A DNA stretch of 14,165 nucleotides. Origin: CAYJBP01 sp964368605. GTDB lineage: Bacteria; Bacillota; Dehalobacteriia; UBA4068. The stretch is from assembly GCA_964368605.1 (NCBI GenBank), contig CAYJBP010000059.1:1-14165 (forward strand), read 5' to 3'. Shown here piece by piece: positions 1 to 7,315 of the stretch. The notes under the pieces are model-generated. The model made no database searches, was not told the origin of the DNA, and saw nothing but the letters and a program-made list of their open reading frames with translations. Position numbers and translations under genes: made by a program. The stretch's first letter is position 1. Each line of letters starts with the position of its first letter.

Positions 1-82
1 CTTTTGGCAAAGCCAAAACAACCCACATGCACCTTTTGGCAAAGCCAAAACAACCTACATGCGCCTTTTGGCAAAGCCAACA
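1..82. repeat. 32-bp tandem repeat with internal palindrome (2.5 copies, cut by window edge)
   Basis: Three units start at 1, 33 and 65, giving a 32-bp period; the third breaks off after about 18 bp. Each unit opens with a palindrome, TTTTGGC-AAA-GCCAAAA, followed by CAACC(C/T)ACATGC(A/G)C. The first two full units differ at only a couple of positions. The array runs off the left edge, so its true copy number is unknown. There are no variable spacers, so it is not a CRISPR array. No gene overlaps it. Confidence 0.85.
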
Positions 83-97
83 GCCAAGAATTTTTAT

Positions 98-145
98 AAA
101 AAAAAGCTATCGCAAACAGAAAAATATTTGCGATAGCCTTTTTAT
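98..145 (-). terminator. Rho-independent terminator at the end of the phage-like operon, probably bidirectional
   Basis: An 11-bp perfect stem GCTATCGCAAA (106-116) / TTTGCGATAGC (127-137) encloses a 10-nt loop. Eight A residues precede it on the plus strand, which become a T-run after the hairpin for minus-strand transcription. A shorter C-T5 run follows on the plus side, so it could work in both directions. It is the first canonical terminator after the minus-strand cluster whose last stop codon is at 472. A smaller hairpin, AAGGTTT/AAACCTT (187-193/202-208), lies in the same 3' untranslated stretch. Confidence 0.8.
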
Positions 146-234
146 CTTTACCTTCCGCAAACTACTTTTGCCCTCCCAATAACCACAAGGTTTGCCTTCT
201 TAAACCTTAGGCTTTGCTAATAGCTTGTTTTGCG

Positions 235-444
235 TAGAGCACTTCATTTTTATTTGCTACGCAAATAAAAATAGCAGCTTTCTTTCAATTTTATCAATTC
301 GATCATCCATTTCCCATTTTTTAGTTTCTTGCTTCTCCCCTGCATTAGCCTGCTTTTATATAATTGAAAGATTTTAAGGTCAAAAGATTAAGTTCAAAAG
401 ATTAAGACCTTTGCTTTTTGTAAAAAGCAAAAGCAAAAACTTTT
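235..444 (-). repeat. Copy 1 of a ~200-bp structured dispersed repeat
   Basis: This stretch matches 11241-11432 in the same orientation. The outer parts are nearly identical and the middle has diverged. Three features are kept in both copies. First, a 12-bp stem ATTTTTATTTGC/GCAAATAAAAAT (246-257/261-272). Second, a long-range inverted repeat CTTTCAATT (282-290) / AATTGAAAG (362-370). Third, a stem TTTGCTTTTT/AAAAAGCAAA (410-419/422-431). Copy 1 also has an internal tandem duplication of TCAAAAGATTAAG near 380-406. On the minus strand the element starts 27 bp after the stop codon of the 230-aa gene, so it lies in that operon's 3' untranslated region. Its function is unknown. Confidence 0.85.
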
Positions 445-471
445 AGAATATACGGGTATTGTCATATTTGC

Positions 472-1164
472 TTATCCTCGCAACATCTCTAAAAAAGCAG
501 CCAGGGCATCATTGCTACTATTACCCAATTGCAAACTGGTATTGATAGCCTTAGGATTACTGCTAGAGCTACTGGTTTGCTTTTGCATTAATTGGTAAAT
601 ATCCAGCAAATATTGCCAAGCCTCATCCCTTTGGCTTTGATTTTGCTTAGCCGCAAATTGATTTTCCTGGATGGCACTATCAAGCAACATTTGAGCTTGA
701 TCACGGCTCTCATTTTGGATTTTTAAGGCCAAATCGGAAACCGCCGATAACAAATCCTGATCCACCGCTTGCTGAGCATCCATGGCTAAGGCCTGGCCAT
801 AAAGGCTATTATAAAGCCCGGCTCGATCTAAATTCTGGGCCATATCCACGGCTGTTTGCTCATATAGGCTTTGATACTGAGGTGTTAAAGCATCCTTAGA
901 TTGGCTCATCGCCTCCTCATAGCTGATGATATCCTGCACATAACTTTGGGGATTTACCTCACGATAGCTGGAGCTACCGGAAGTAATCTGCTTTAAGGTA
1001 TCATTCAATTCGCGCAATAAATCATCATTATTACTAATAGGCTGCTTTTTGGTATCCAATTCTTTAGTAATTTGATATCTGTCTGTTGTTGATTCCGAAC
1101 TGGATTCATTTTTAGGCGTAATAACTCTTTTGCCGTCTACCATTCTAACCACATAATTAACCAT
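472..1164 (-). CDS. Helical, glutamine-rich phage-cluster protein, possibly an internal or ejection protein
   Basis: This 230-aa protein is the last gene of the minus-strand phage-like operon, 11 bp after the holin gene and with a clear AGGAGG site before its ATG. I do not recognise a specific family. Residues 1-10 look like a short beta strand and residues 18-70 are polar and serine-rich. Residues 75-195 are predicted to be almost entirely helical and rich in Q, A, D and E. A recognisable patch is LTPQYQSLYEQTA...LDRAGLYNSLYGQ (about 93-123). The composition (long amphipathic helices, no signal peptide, no transmembrane segment) resembles podovirus internal or ejection proteins, and that is inference only. 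An endolysin is usual at this position after a holin, but no amidase, lysozyme or peptidase motif is seen here. Confidence 0.85.
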   Translation of the reverse strand: MVNYVVRMVDGKRVITPKNESSSESTTDRYQITKELDTKKQPISNNDDLLRELNDTLKQITSGSSSYREVNPQSYVQDIISYEEAMSQSKDALTPQYQSLYEQTAVDMAQNLDRAGLYNSLYGQALAMDAQQAVDQDLLSAVSDLALKIQNESRDQAQMLLDSAIQENQFAAKQNQSQRDEAWQYLLDIYQLMQKQTSSSSSNPKAINTSLQLGNSSNDALAAFLEMLRG

Positions 1165-1175
1165 AGTTTTACCTC

Positions 1176-1430
1176 CTACTTTTCATTGATTTGCTTGAAT
1201 AGTTGATGACCAAAAACGGCCATGGCTGCGGCTAATACCCCTTGGACAAAGCCATTTACAGTAAATCCTAAAATAGCCAAGCCGCCGCCTGCGCCGGCTA
1301 TCAGCAAAAGCCAGGGGATAAGCCAATCGGCAATTTTGGGGGTTGCCTTTAAAAGCTTGCCAATAAAAAGTAAAACCGGCACCAAAATTAATACTTGTTC
1401 GATTAAGAATTCCTTGATTAAATCAGCCAT
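1176..1430 (-). CDS. Phage holin (Hol44 / holin superfamily V-like)
   Basis: This 84-aa membrane protein has three hydrophobic stretches at about residues 8-27, 35-57 and 60-77, and a short charged C-terminus (KQINEK). The segment LKATPKIADWLIPWLLLIAG, followed by a glycine-rich helix and QGVLAAAMAVFGHQLFKQ, matches my memory of the Firmicutes phage holin family (Hol44). Holins form lesions in the cytoplasmic membrane that release an endolysin or collapse the proton gradient. The start ATG has AGGAGG six bases upstream. The gene lies between the XhlA-like gene and the 230-aa gene. No endolysin is visible in this window, so the usual partner is missing or located elsewhere. Confidence 0.85.
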   Translation of the reverse strand: MADLIKEFLIEQVLILVPVLLFIGKLLKATPKIADWLIPWLLLIAGAGGGLAILGFTVNGFVQGVLAAAMAVFGHQLFKQINEK

Positions 1431-1460
1431 ATTAACCTCCTCAATTTTGGCAATTAGCTA

Positions 1461-1673
1461 CTATTCATAACGATGAATACAGCCTTTAATCTGCTGTTCT
1501 ACTTTAATCATTCTTTCCACCAGATTATTATGCTTAGCTACTTTTAATTCCAGTTGCTCCAGGCGATGAACCACCAGTTTATTGCTGGCTAAAATACCAA
1601 AAACCGAACCCAAAATCGTGCCCAAAAAGGCAATAACTGCTACAATAACAGTGCTGTCAATTGTAGTATCCAT
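1461..1673 (-). CDS. XhlA-like phage membrane/coiled-coil protein
   Basis: This 70-aa protein has one N-terminal transmembrane segment (about residues 8-29) and a charged coiled coil (about 33-63, with LEQLELKVAKHNNLVERM). This architecture is typical of the haemolysin XhlA-like proteins that accompany holins in Bacillus and Clostridia prophages. In the PBSX model, XhlA acts with the holin XhlB at the membrane during lysis. The start ATG is preceded by AGGAGG, and the gene begins 9 bp after the tail-fibre stop codon. Identification rests on architecture, the coiled-coil pattern and position beside the holin. A more general phage membrane-anchor role is possible. Confidence 0.75.
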   Translation of the reverse strand: MDTTIDSTVIVAVIAFLGTILGSVFGILASNKLVVHRLEQLELKVAKHNNLVERMIKVEQQIKGCIHRYE

Positions 1674-1682
1674 AAGTGCCTC

Positions 1683-2918
1683 CTACTCATACTGCAAATA
1701 AATGCTACCCGATGGCAAGGGGCTAAAATTAGGGGTCATATCTACTGTGCCGGCATAAATACGCCTGGCCTCGGGACTTGCGATATCCTCACTAATCCTT
1801 GGTAATAATTGGTCGCTAAAGGTTTTATTGCCGGCTATAGTTTGGCTGCCTGTGCTTATAATACCTGCTACCGAAGCAGTTGCCAGCGGCAAATTATCAC
1901 TACTGATTTTGGCGCTGCTATTTAAGGCAGCCACCCCATTAGCCTGCCCTTTAGAACTTAAAGGCACAGAATCCGCCTTGGCTGCCGCCAAAGTATCCGC
2001 AGCCATTTGCTCGGCCTCAACGATGCTAATAAAGTCACCACCGGCAATACTGCGTGCCTGCTCGGCATAGTATTTGGCATTATCACTGGCCTCGCCGTCA
2101 CGGCTGCCGCTATCGCCGGTGGCATAGCTACGTGCTAAAAGAGCATTGGCATCGCTGGTAATAGCGGCAGCTTGGGCGCTATCACGGGCAGTTCGCCCGT
2201 CACTTAAATCGGTGGCAATATCAGTAACTGCCTGCTCAATATAATTGATATCATTAGCCACATTTTGCTCGATTTGGCTCAAAGAGGCGGCCGAAGCAGC
2301 AGCAGCCTGCATCGCCGACTCGGCTTGCTCGGTATAGCCGCTTAGCTCACTGATAACTTCGGCTTTTAAATTGGCTAAACCAACACTTTGCGCCCTTAAT
2401 TCGGCAGTTACCGTTTTGGTCGAATTACCTTGGCTATTAAAGCTAATTTGAGCGCTATTATCAAAGTTATAGATATTTAGCAAGCTGGTGATATCGGTTT
2501 GGCTAGTCGTGCCATCGATATTGGTAATTTGCAAATAAACATTTTCGCCATTTTCCAGTAAAGCAAAATTGGCGGGAATTTTTTCCAAGGCCGTATCAAA
2601 GCTTTGAGCGCTGCCATCTTTTTTGCTAATCTGCCAAACCCCATTATCAAGGTCTACTGTTATATTGGCTACTAAATCCTTAATTTCCTGATTAAGCAGG
2701 CTTTCTATTTCGCTTTTGGTATAACGATTAGCCAATTTTGTACTGATATCGGCTAAAAGCATGGCTACCGTCTGGCCGTTTAAGCCCTCAATTTCGGCAT
2801 TAATACTACTAGCGCCTTGATTAGCCCAGTTAATAATACTTTCAAAATTAGCCATTAGTTTAGGGGCCGAAGAGCGCTGGCCATCTTGCAAATTATAAGG
2901 CAAATTAATTTGGCTCAT
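1683..2918 (-). CDS. Phage tail fibre / receptor-binding appendage protein
   Basis: This 411-aa protein shows several hallmarks of short phage fibres. The N-terminus (INLPYNLQDGQRSSAPKLMANF, residues 4-25) is a plausible particle-attachment region. Residues 185-295 are an alanine-rich coiled-coil shaft that contains ATGDSGSRDGEASDNAKYY (266-284), a motif common in Firmicutes prophage fibres. Next come SKGQANGVAALNSSAKI (322-338) and ASVAGIISTGSQTIAGNKTF (348-367), typical fibre-repeat sequences. The C-terminus ends in LPSGSIYLQYE. It presumably contacts the host surface. No large receptor-binding, depolymerase or chaperone domain follows, so the fibre is short. The ATG has AAGGAGG upstream. 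Confidence 0.85.
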   Translation of the reverse strand: MSQINLPYNLQDGQRSSAPKLMANFESIINWANQGASSINAEIEGLNGQTVAMLLADISTKLANRYTKSEIESLLNQEIKDLVANITVDLDNGVWQISKKDGSAQSFDTALEKIPANFALLENGENVYLQITNIDGTTSQTDITSLLNIYNFDNSAQISFNSQGNSTKTVTAELRAQSVGLANLKAEVISELSGYTEQAESAMQAAAASAASLSQIEQNVANDINYIEQAVTDIATDLSDGRTARDSAQAAAITSDANALLARSYATGDSGSRDGEASDNAKYYAEQARSIAGGDFISIVEAEQMAADTLAAAKADSVPLSSKGQANGVAALNSSAKISSDNLPLATASVAGIISTGSQTIAGNKTFSDQLLPRISEDIASPEARRIYAGTVDMTPNFSPLPSGSIYLQYE

Positions 2919-2933
2919 CTTAATCCTCCTTCC

Positions 2934-4496
2934 TTAACTATAAATATCCACTTTTTGAATACGCTCGCGGCTGCCACGAGGGCGCTTATTTTTATATAGG
3001 CAGGCCAGGCCATAAATCAAAAGCGGCTCACCTACCAACAAACCGGTAACTTCATCTAATTTTAAATAGTCGTTGATAAAAATAATCTGCAAGCGTTTGG
3101 CCTTTTTACCCAGGCTAAATTCTTTAACAATAGTATCCTGCCAGCCCCAATTATTAGAGCCTAACTCATTTTTGTCATAAACCAGGCTTTCGTCAAAGCT
3201 AATCGAAAAACTTTGTTCATTATAGTCGGCTTTAGCAATTACAATTAGGTTTGTGCTGGCATCTTGATACTGCCTGGCCGCAATTTGCACTCTTTTAATC
3301 GCCGCATCAACCACCATATAGCCACTAATATCAAAGCCCTTGGTGGCAGCACGCATAATAATTGACTTGGGCTGGCCATCAGTTAGGTTAATATAATTAT
3401 AGCTATCATCATCATATTTAAGGATATAGCCATTGGCGCAGCCTAAGAATAAGGCTTTTTCCTGCAAGGCGGTAGAGAAGCAATTATATTCTTGATTATA
3501 AGGCCCAAAAAAGGCTTTTTGATCAAGATAATAGCGATATTCCACCTGCTGCTGCTCCTTATGCAAGCTTAGATAGTAAACCCCATTCCACACGCAGGCC
3601 TGGGCAAAATCGGCCTTAAAATTGATTAAAGTTTCCGATAGCAGGCCATTGCTGATATTATCGGCGGCGATAGAAATACTCATATTGGGGATACGCAGGC
3701 TATAAAGGCCATCTACCCCTAAATAAAAAACGGCATTATCTACTTTTTGAACAGTTTTGGGATAAGAGGTACCGCTATTTACATTAAGCTCGATTAAGGA
3801 AATATCACTACCGCCGGCAAAATCCCAACCACTTAAATAATGGACGGTACGTTCCTTAAAAATCAAAAGGCCTTCCTGAAAAGCATGTAAAGCGGTGATA
3901 TAGTCGGCATCTTTGGTATTAATATTGATAATATTGGTGGCGGATAAGCTATTGGGGCTACCGATATCACTAAAAATCAATTCCGAGCTGCCGGCCGCCG
4001 CATAAAACCAACGGCTACCCCTTTGCGCTACCAGGGTTGATTTGCTAACTTTTTGCCAGACTTCTTGGTCAACAGCAGTGGGATTAGTTTTGCTTAAATT
4101 GATAACGGTGATATTTTCGCCATCATAGCTCCGCATATTTTGGCCATCCAGCCACCATAGTTTATAGCCATGAATAAACCAATCCTTAATTAAGCCCAAA
4201 TTTGCTGATATTAGCTGCCAATTTTGACTACCTTGCAAGCAATAGAGGCTATCATCGCTAAAAGCCAATGTTTGCTTGGTCAAATCCGCAGGTTTAAATT
4301 CCAGTAAAGCCCTAATCATGGTTCCGGCCGGCAAGCGCGGTAAAGCAATAGCCGTGCCACGAGCTTTAGCCAAACCCACCCCTTCGCCGGGCACGGTATT
4401 TTGGGCTTCGGCCAACTGATTATCTTGCATTTGATCATTGGCAACCTCGGCTAAGCCGCCGGAAAAATCTCGGTATTGCCTTAAAATTTTAGCCAA
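2934..4496 (-). CDS. Podovirus-type tail hub/nozzle (DNA-stabilisation) protein
   Basis: This 520-aa protein begins FSGGLAEVANDQMQDNQLAE..N (about residues 11-33), followed by a K.RGTA patch. Such openings are typical of beta-rich tail hub or nozzle proteins of short-tailed phages (P22 gp10-like or nozzle-like). Further on are strand-turn repeats such as LLIFKERTVHYLSGWD (210-225) and AVFYLGVDGLYSL (255-267), consistent with a beta-propeller-like fold. These proteins close the exit channel below the portal. The start codon is TTG at 4496: a G-rich site (GGGGGG at 4503-4508) lies six bases upstream and no closer ATG has one. The C-terminus is basic (RPRGSRERIQK). The exact family is an inference from motifs and gene order. 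Confidence 0.75.
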   Translation of the reverse strand: MAKILRQYRDFSGGLAEVANDQMQDNQLAEAQNTVPGEGVGLAKARGTAIALPRLPAGTMIRALLEFKPADLTKQTLAFSDDSLYCLQGSQNWQLISANLGLIKDWFIHGYKLWWLDGQNMRSYDGENITVINLSKTNPTAVDQEVWQKVSKSTLVAQRGSRWFYAAAGSSELIFSDIGSPNSLSATNIININTKDADYITALHAFQEGLLIFKERTVHYLSGWDFAGGSDISLIELNVNSGTSYPKTVQKVDNAVFYLGVDGLYSLRIPNMSISIAADNISNGLLSETLINFKADFAQACVWNGVYYLSLHKEQQQVEYRYYLDQKAFFGPYNQEYNCFSTALQEKALFLGCANGYILKYDDDSYNYINLTDGQPKSIIMRAATKGFDISGYMVVDAAIKRVQIAARQYQDASTNLIVIAKADYNEQSFSISFDESLVYDKNELGSNNWGWQDTIVKEFSLGKKAKRLQIIFINDYLKLDEVTGLLVGEPLLIYGLACLYKNKRPRGSRERIQKVDIYS

Positions 4497-4507
4497 ATTA
4501 AGCCCCC

Positions 4508-4894
4508 CTATTCAATTTGCCAATTTTGCGGCTCGCTGTCGCTTAAAGAAAGCATGGCTCGCCTTAAATTTTTACCCTGCAAATAATAGGCCATCCACTT
4601 ATTGCCATGCATACTTTCCTCATTATCGCCTTCACTTTCCCGATCCCAATAACGGGCTGCGGCAAATAAAGGCAATAAATCATGCAGCAAAATTGGCAAA
4701 TCGCAAACTTGGTCGCCCTCATCGCCATTAAATGGGCTTGGTAATTGCGGCAAGCGGCAATCTAAGGCTAAGTCCAGGGCTGCTTCATTAAACCAAATGG
4801 CTAAATCGGCATTATCCACCTCATTATTGCTTAAGGTATGGGTTTCGAAGCTCTTTTTTAATTCAGTAAAAGTTTTAGCTGCTATTTCGCTCAT
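4508..4894 (-). CDS. Head-tail adaptor/connector-like protein
   Basis: A 128-aa protein lying between the small 97-aa gene and the nozzle gene. The pattern IWFNEAALDLAL, then LLHDLLPLFAAARYWDRESEGDNEE and KWMAYYLQGKNLRRAM is an all-helical arrangement resembling phage adaptor proteins that dock under the portal ring (gp6/gp4 type). I chose ATG 4894 rather than the in-frame GTG at 4903 because the AGGTG ribosome site (4901-4905) overlaps that GTG and spaces correctly to 4894. The gene starts 9 bp after the preceding stop codon, which suggests coupled translation. Family membership is inferred. Confidence 0.8.
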   Translation of the reverse strand: MSEIAAKTFTELKKSFETHTLSNNEVDNADLAIWFNEAALDLALDCRLPQLPSPFNGDEGDQVCDLPILLHDLLPLFAAARYWDRESEGDNEESMHGNKWMAYYLQGKNLRRAMLSLSDSEPQNWQIE

Positions 4895-4903
4895 TATTAT
4901 CAC

Positions 4904-5197
4904 CTACTTTTGGCTTTTTAGGCCGGATTTAGCAGGCTTGGCGGCCTTTTTAGGCACTGGCTCTTCGGTGGCTGCAATTTGCTTTAAAACCAGTTTGGCC
5001 TGCTCTTTGGCATCAATTTGCAATTGCTTAATAGTGGGGACGGCAAAAAACAAATTATTAAAATCGGAATGACTTTTCAAAAGCGCAATTTCCTGCCGAT
5101 TAGCCGTTTGATAGCCATCGATATTATCAATAAAAATAATTTTATCCTCGGCCAAGCCAATGCTATAATTGGCGGCACGAGCTATAAATCGCTGCAT
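4904..5197 (-). CDS. Small phage virion-associated protein, Lys/Ala/Pro-rich tail
   Basis: A 97-aa protein directly downstream of the capsid gene. Residues 1-60 read as a small beta-rich fold (FIARAANYSIGLAEDKIIF, then GYQTANRQEIALLKSH), a pattern I recall from small proteins that follow capsid genes in Firmicutes phages. Residues 76-97 form a basic, disordered tail (EEPVPKKAAKPAKSGLKSQK). It could be a head decoration or completion protein, but no function can be assigned. The start is ATG 5197: AGGAGG at 5203-5208 gives normal spacing, whereas the upstream in-frame GTG (5203) overlaps the ribosome site. The 147-bp gap before it contains an unusual structured element. Confidence 0.75.
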   Translation of the reverse strand: MQRFIARAANYSIGLAEDKIIFIDNIDGYQTANRQEIALLKSHSDFNNLFFAVPTIKQLQIDAKEQAKLVLKQIAATEEPVPKKAAKPAKSGLKSQK

Positions 5198-5211
5198 AAG
5201 CACCTCCTACC

Positions 5212-5346
5212 GAATAAAGCTGCTGTTGATAAAAGTTTAAATAGACGCTGTTTTAAATTATATCAACACTACCTAGGCCTTTGCCCCAAAGTAATAAGTA
5301 TACTTTGGGGCAATAGCTGCTTTATTCTGCAACTTATTTAAACTTT
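5212..5346 (-). promoter_or_regulatory. Multi-stem structured element between capsid gene and next gene, possible pseudoknot
   Basis: Four inverted repeats are packed into 135 bp. They are TTGCCCCAAAGTA/TACTTTGGGGCAA (5281-5293/5301-5313, perfect 13 bp), TGTTGATA/TATCAACA (5224-5231/5261-5268), AAAGTTTAAAT/ATTTAAACTTT (5232-5242/5336-5346, perfect 11 bp, overlapping the capsid stop codon) and GAATAAAGC.GCT/AGC.GCTTTATTC (5212-5224/5315-5327, 12 of 13). The last two cross each other, which gives a pseudoknot topology or two alternative folds. One arm ends just before the ribosome site of the 97-aa gene. There is no T-run, so it is not a plain terminator. It may protect the capsid mRNA 3' end or tune downstream translation; that is inference. 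Confidence 0.7.
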
Positions 5347-6502
5347 AATAAGCACCGGTGATTAAAACATGGGCTTTAGGGCACTTAAATTCCAAGGAGC
5401 ATTCGGTTAAGTATTCATCGATAATACCATCAGTATCAGGCGGTTGAATATTTACATTTAGCTTGGTATCGCGGCCATCTAAATGGCAATAGCGCACATA
5501 GTCCAAATCAATAACCATGCCATAATTGCTATAAGTAGGGCCGGCAAGCAAACGATCATAAGTAACTCTTAGGCTACCATAGCTGGTAATTAGCTCACGC
5601 ACATTAAGGCCATAAACTTTATCTTTACCAACTTGGGTTACTAAATTATCGGCAGCCCAGCTATTGATAGCCGCATATAATTTGGGGCCGGCAATAAGCA
5701 ATTTTTTATTGCTGCCATGTAAAAAAGCCTGATAAGCAACACGCTCATCAAAATTCTTATAGGTTAAGGTTGCCGAACTTTGATTAAAGGCCACAACATT
5801 CCCTTCGCTGATAAAAGATATCATACCACCCATGGTACGGCGCACGGTAGAACCGCTGGTATCTTCTTTACGCTGGCCAAAATACATGGCCATGGCAATA
5901 TCACGCTTATGTTCTTGCAAGGCCTTACGACGCTGATAATTACGATCCTTGCCGCCATATAAACGGCTGGCCGCTTCGGTATTAGATAAAGCAACCGGTG
6001 TACGGAAAATCTGGCTATAATTATATTTAGCCGTTTCCAGGGTACTTTTGGCACCTCGATCCGAGCTATTTTCGGGCATGGCCGATCCTAAATTAAGGAT
6101 TTGTGCGCCACTGGCAATCGAGCTGGCTGCATCGCCGGAGCCATAGCCACGGATAACGGTTAAATCATTGCCATTTACGCCGGTAATCAAAACATTTTCG
6201 CCCACGCTGGGGATATTCAGTAAATCGCCGGCTCTAAAAATCGAGCCATCATTTACCTTGATAGTGGTATTGGCAGCGCTAGAAATAGCTGCACTTAAAG
6301 TGCCGCTATTGGCCAAAAGCTCGTCCTCTAGCCATTCGGCCTTAGGGCTATGCAGCACCCTTACGCTGCCTTGCAGCTTTTTCAACACGGTGATAAAAGG
6401 GCCAATTTGCGGATCTTGCAATGCAATTTGGTCGGCCATATCCACCACACAACGTTTGGTATTGATATTAGTTGTTGTTCTTACGCCATCAATAATTGCC
6501 AT
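5345..6502 (-). CDS. Major capsid protein, SU10-like (DUF5309 family)
   Basis: A 385-aa protein whose sequence matches my memory of the SU10-type major capsid family (Pfam DUF5309), an HK97-fold shell protein of short-tailed phages. The N-terminal arm (residues 1-60) contains QDPQIGPFITVLKKL. It is followed by a beta-rich inserted domain at about 77-137 (IKVNDGSIFRAGDLLNIP ... VLITGVNGNDLTVIRGYG). Next comes a long helical segment (YSQIFRTPVALSNTEAASR to KRDIAMAMYFGQRKE, 162-214) that would form the spine helix. The C-terminal half is the A-domain region. Hundreds of copies would form the icosahedral head with the scaffold and portal. The ATG has AAGGAGG upstream, and the frame is intact and of normal length. 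Confidence 0.9.
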   Translation of the reverse strand: MAIIDGVRTTTNINTKRCVVDMADQIALQDPQIGPFITVLKKLQGSVRVLHSPKAEWLEDELLANSGTLSAAISSAANTTIKVNDGSIFRAGDLLNIPSVGENVLITGVNGNDLTVIRGYGSGDAASSIASGAQILNLGSAMPENSSDRGAKSTLETAKYNYSQIFRTPVALSNTEAASRLYGGKDRNYQRRKALQEHKRDIAMAMYFGQRKEDTSGSTVRRTMGGMISFISEGNVVAFNQSSATLTYKNFDERVAYQAFLHGSNKKLLIAGPKLYAAINSWAADNLVTQVGKDKVYGLNVRELITSYGSLRVTYDRLLAGPTYSNYGMVIDLDYVRYCHLDGRDTKLNVNIQPPDTDGIIDEYLTECSLEFKCPKAHVLITGAY

Positions 6503-6525
6503 AATAATTCCTCCTTATAAATAGT

Positions 6526-7293
6526 TTATTGCCAATCATTTTTAACAACTTGGGCAATATCGGCAGCAATTTGCTCTTCGGCCGATAATTGCAATGCTGC
6601 GCCACGGCCATGGCCGGCATTTGCGGCTAAGCCCAGCTTATTTACGCTGGCAGCGCTTAGCCCCTCGGCACGGCCGGCGGCTACGGCGGCATCAAGAGCT
6701 GCCTGTTTAATGGCAGGCGGCGAACCATAGCGCGCCTGCGATGCCAACTGCATCATCCTAGAGGGGCTTTTGCGCCATAATCCGGGATCGCCAAATTCAT
6801 GGGCAATCTCTACCATTTGGCGCAAAAGCAATTTACGCTCGGCCATCGATGCCAATTCAGGCCAAGCCTGTTGATGCTGATTAAAGGCCTTCTCCAACTC
6901 ATTATCCAAACGCTTTTCGGTCATTTCTTGTAAAATTGGCCTAAGCAATTGGCCGGCCGCATTTACACGCTTGGCATCATCGGCTGCCTTGGCGGCTTGT
7001 CTTAGCAAATCAGTCAAGCCCTGCCGATCAAGCGTCGTTTCCTGCTCAGATACATTATCGGTAGCATTATCCGTATTATCGGCAGTTTCGGCAGCTTCGG
7101 CAGTTTCGGTTGATTCGGCTACGGCATTATCTTGCGGATCCGGCCATTCGCTGTCTTGGGTATCGGCTAAAACTTCTTGCTCGGCACCCAAGGCTTGGGC
7201 AAATTCGGTTTCTTCGCCAATTTCGCTTAATAGCCCTGCCTGTTCCAGGCTTTGATTATCCAAAGCCAAATTGTCTTGCCAATCATCGTACAT
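6526..7293 (-). CDS. Scaffold-like protein for capsid assembly
   Basis: A 255-aa protein immediately before the capsid gene, the standard scaffold position. Residues 1-90 are strongly acidic and low-complexity (many E, D, A, T, for example ETAEAAETADNTDNATDN). Residues 92-175 are helical (LDRQGLTDLLRQAAKAADDAKR, then EKRLDNELEKAFNQHQQAW), and the C-terminal part is alanine-rich and helical. This fits phage scaffolding proteins, which are internal to the procapsid and leave or are cleaved before packaging. No protease domain is seen. The start ATG has AAAGGAGG upstream. The assignment rests on position and composition because scaffold sequences are poorly conserved. Confidence 0.8.
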   Translation of the reverse strand: MYDDWQDNLALDNQSLEQAGLLSEIGEETEFAQALGAEQEVLADTQDSEWPDPQDNAVAESTETAEAAETADNTDNATDNVSEQETTLDRQGLTDLLRQAAKAADDAKRVNAAGQLLRPILQEMTEKRLDNELEKAFNQHQQAWPELASMAERKLLLRQMVEIAHEFGDPGLWRKSPSRMMQLASQARYGSPPAIKQAALDAAVAAGRAEGLSAASVNKLGLAANAGHGRGAALQLSAEEQIAADIAQVVKNDWQ

Positions 7294-7315
7294 AGTCTAA
7301 CCTCCTTTAAATTAT

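Noticed and set aside
1..82. Possible CRISPR array
   Set aside because: The units follow each other without unique spacers; the whole 32-bp period is repeated, so it is a simple tandem repeat.
5281..5313. Rho-independent terminator after the capsid gene
   Set aside because: The 13-bp stem is strong, but no T-run follows on either strand, so it is better described as part of a structured regulatory or stabilising element.
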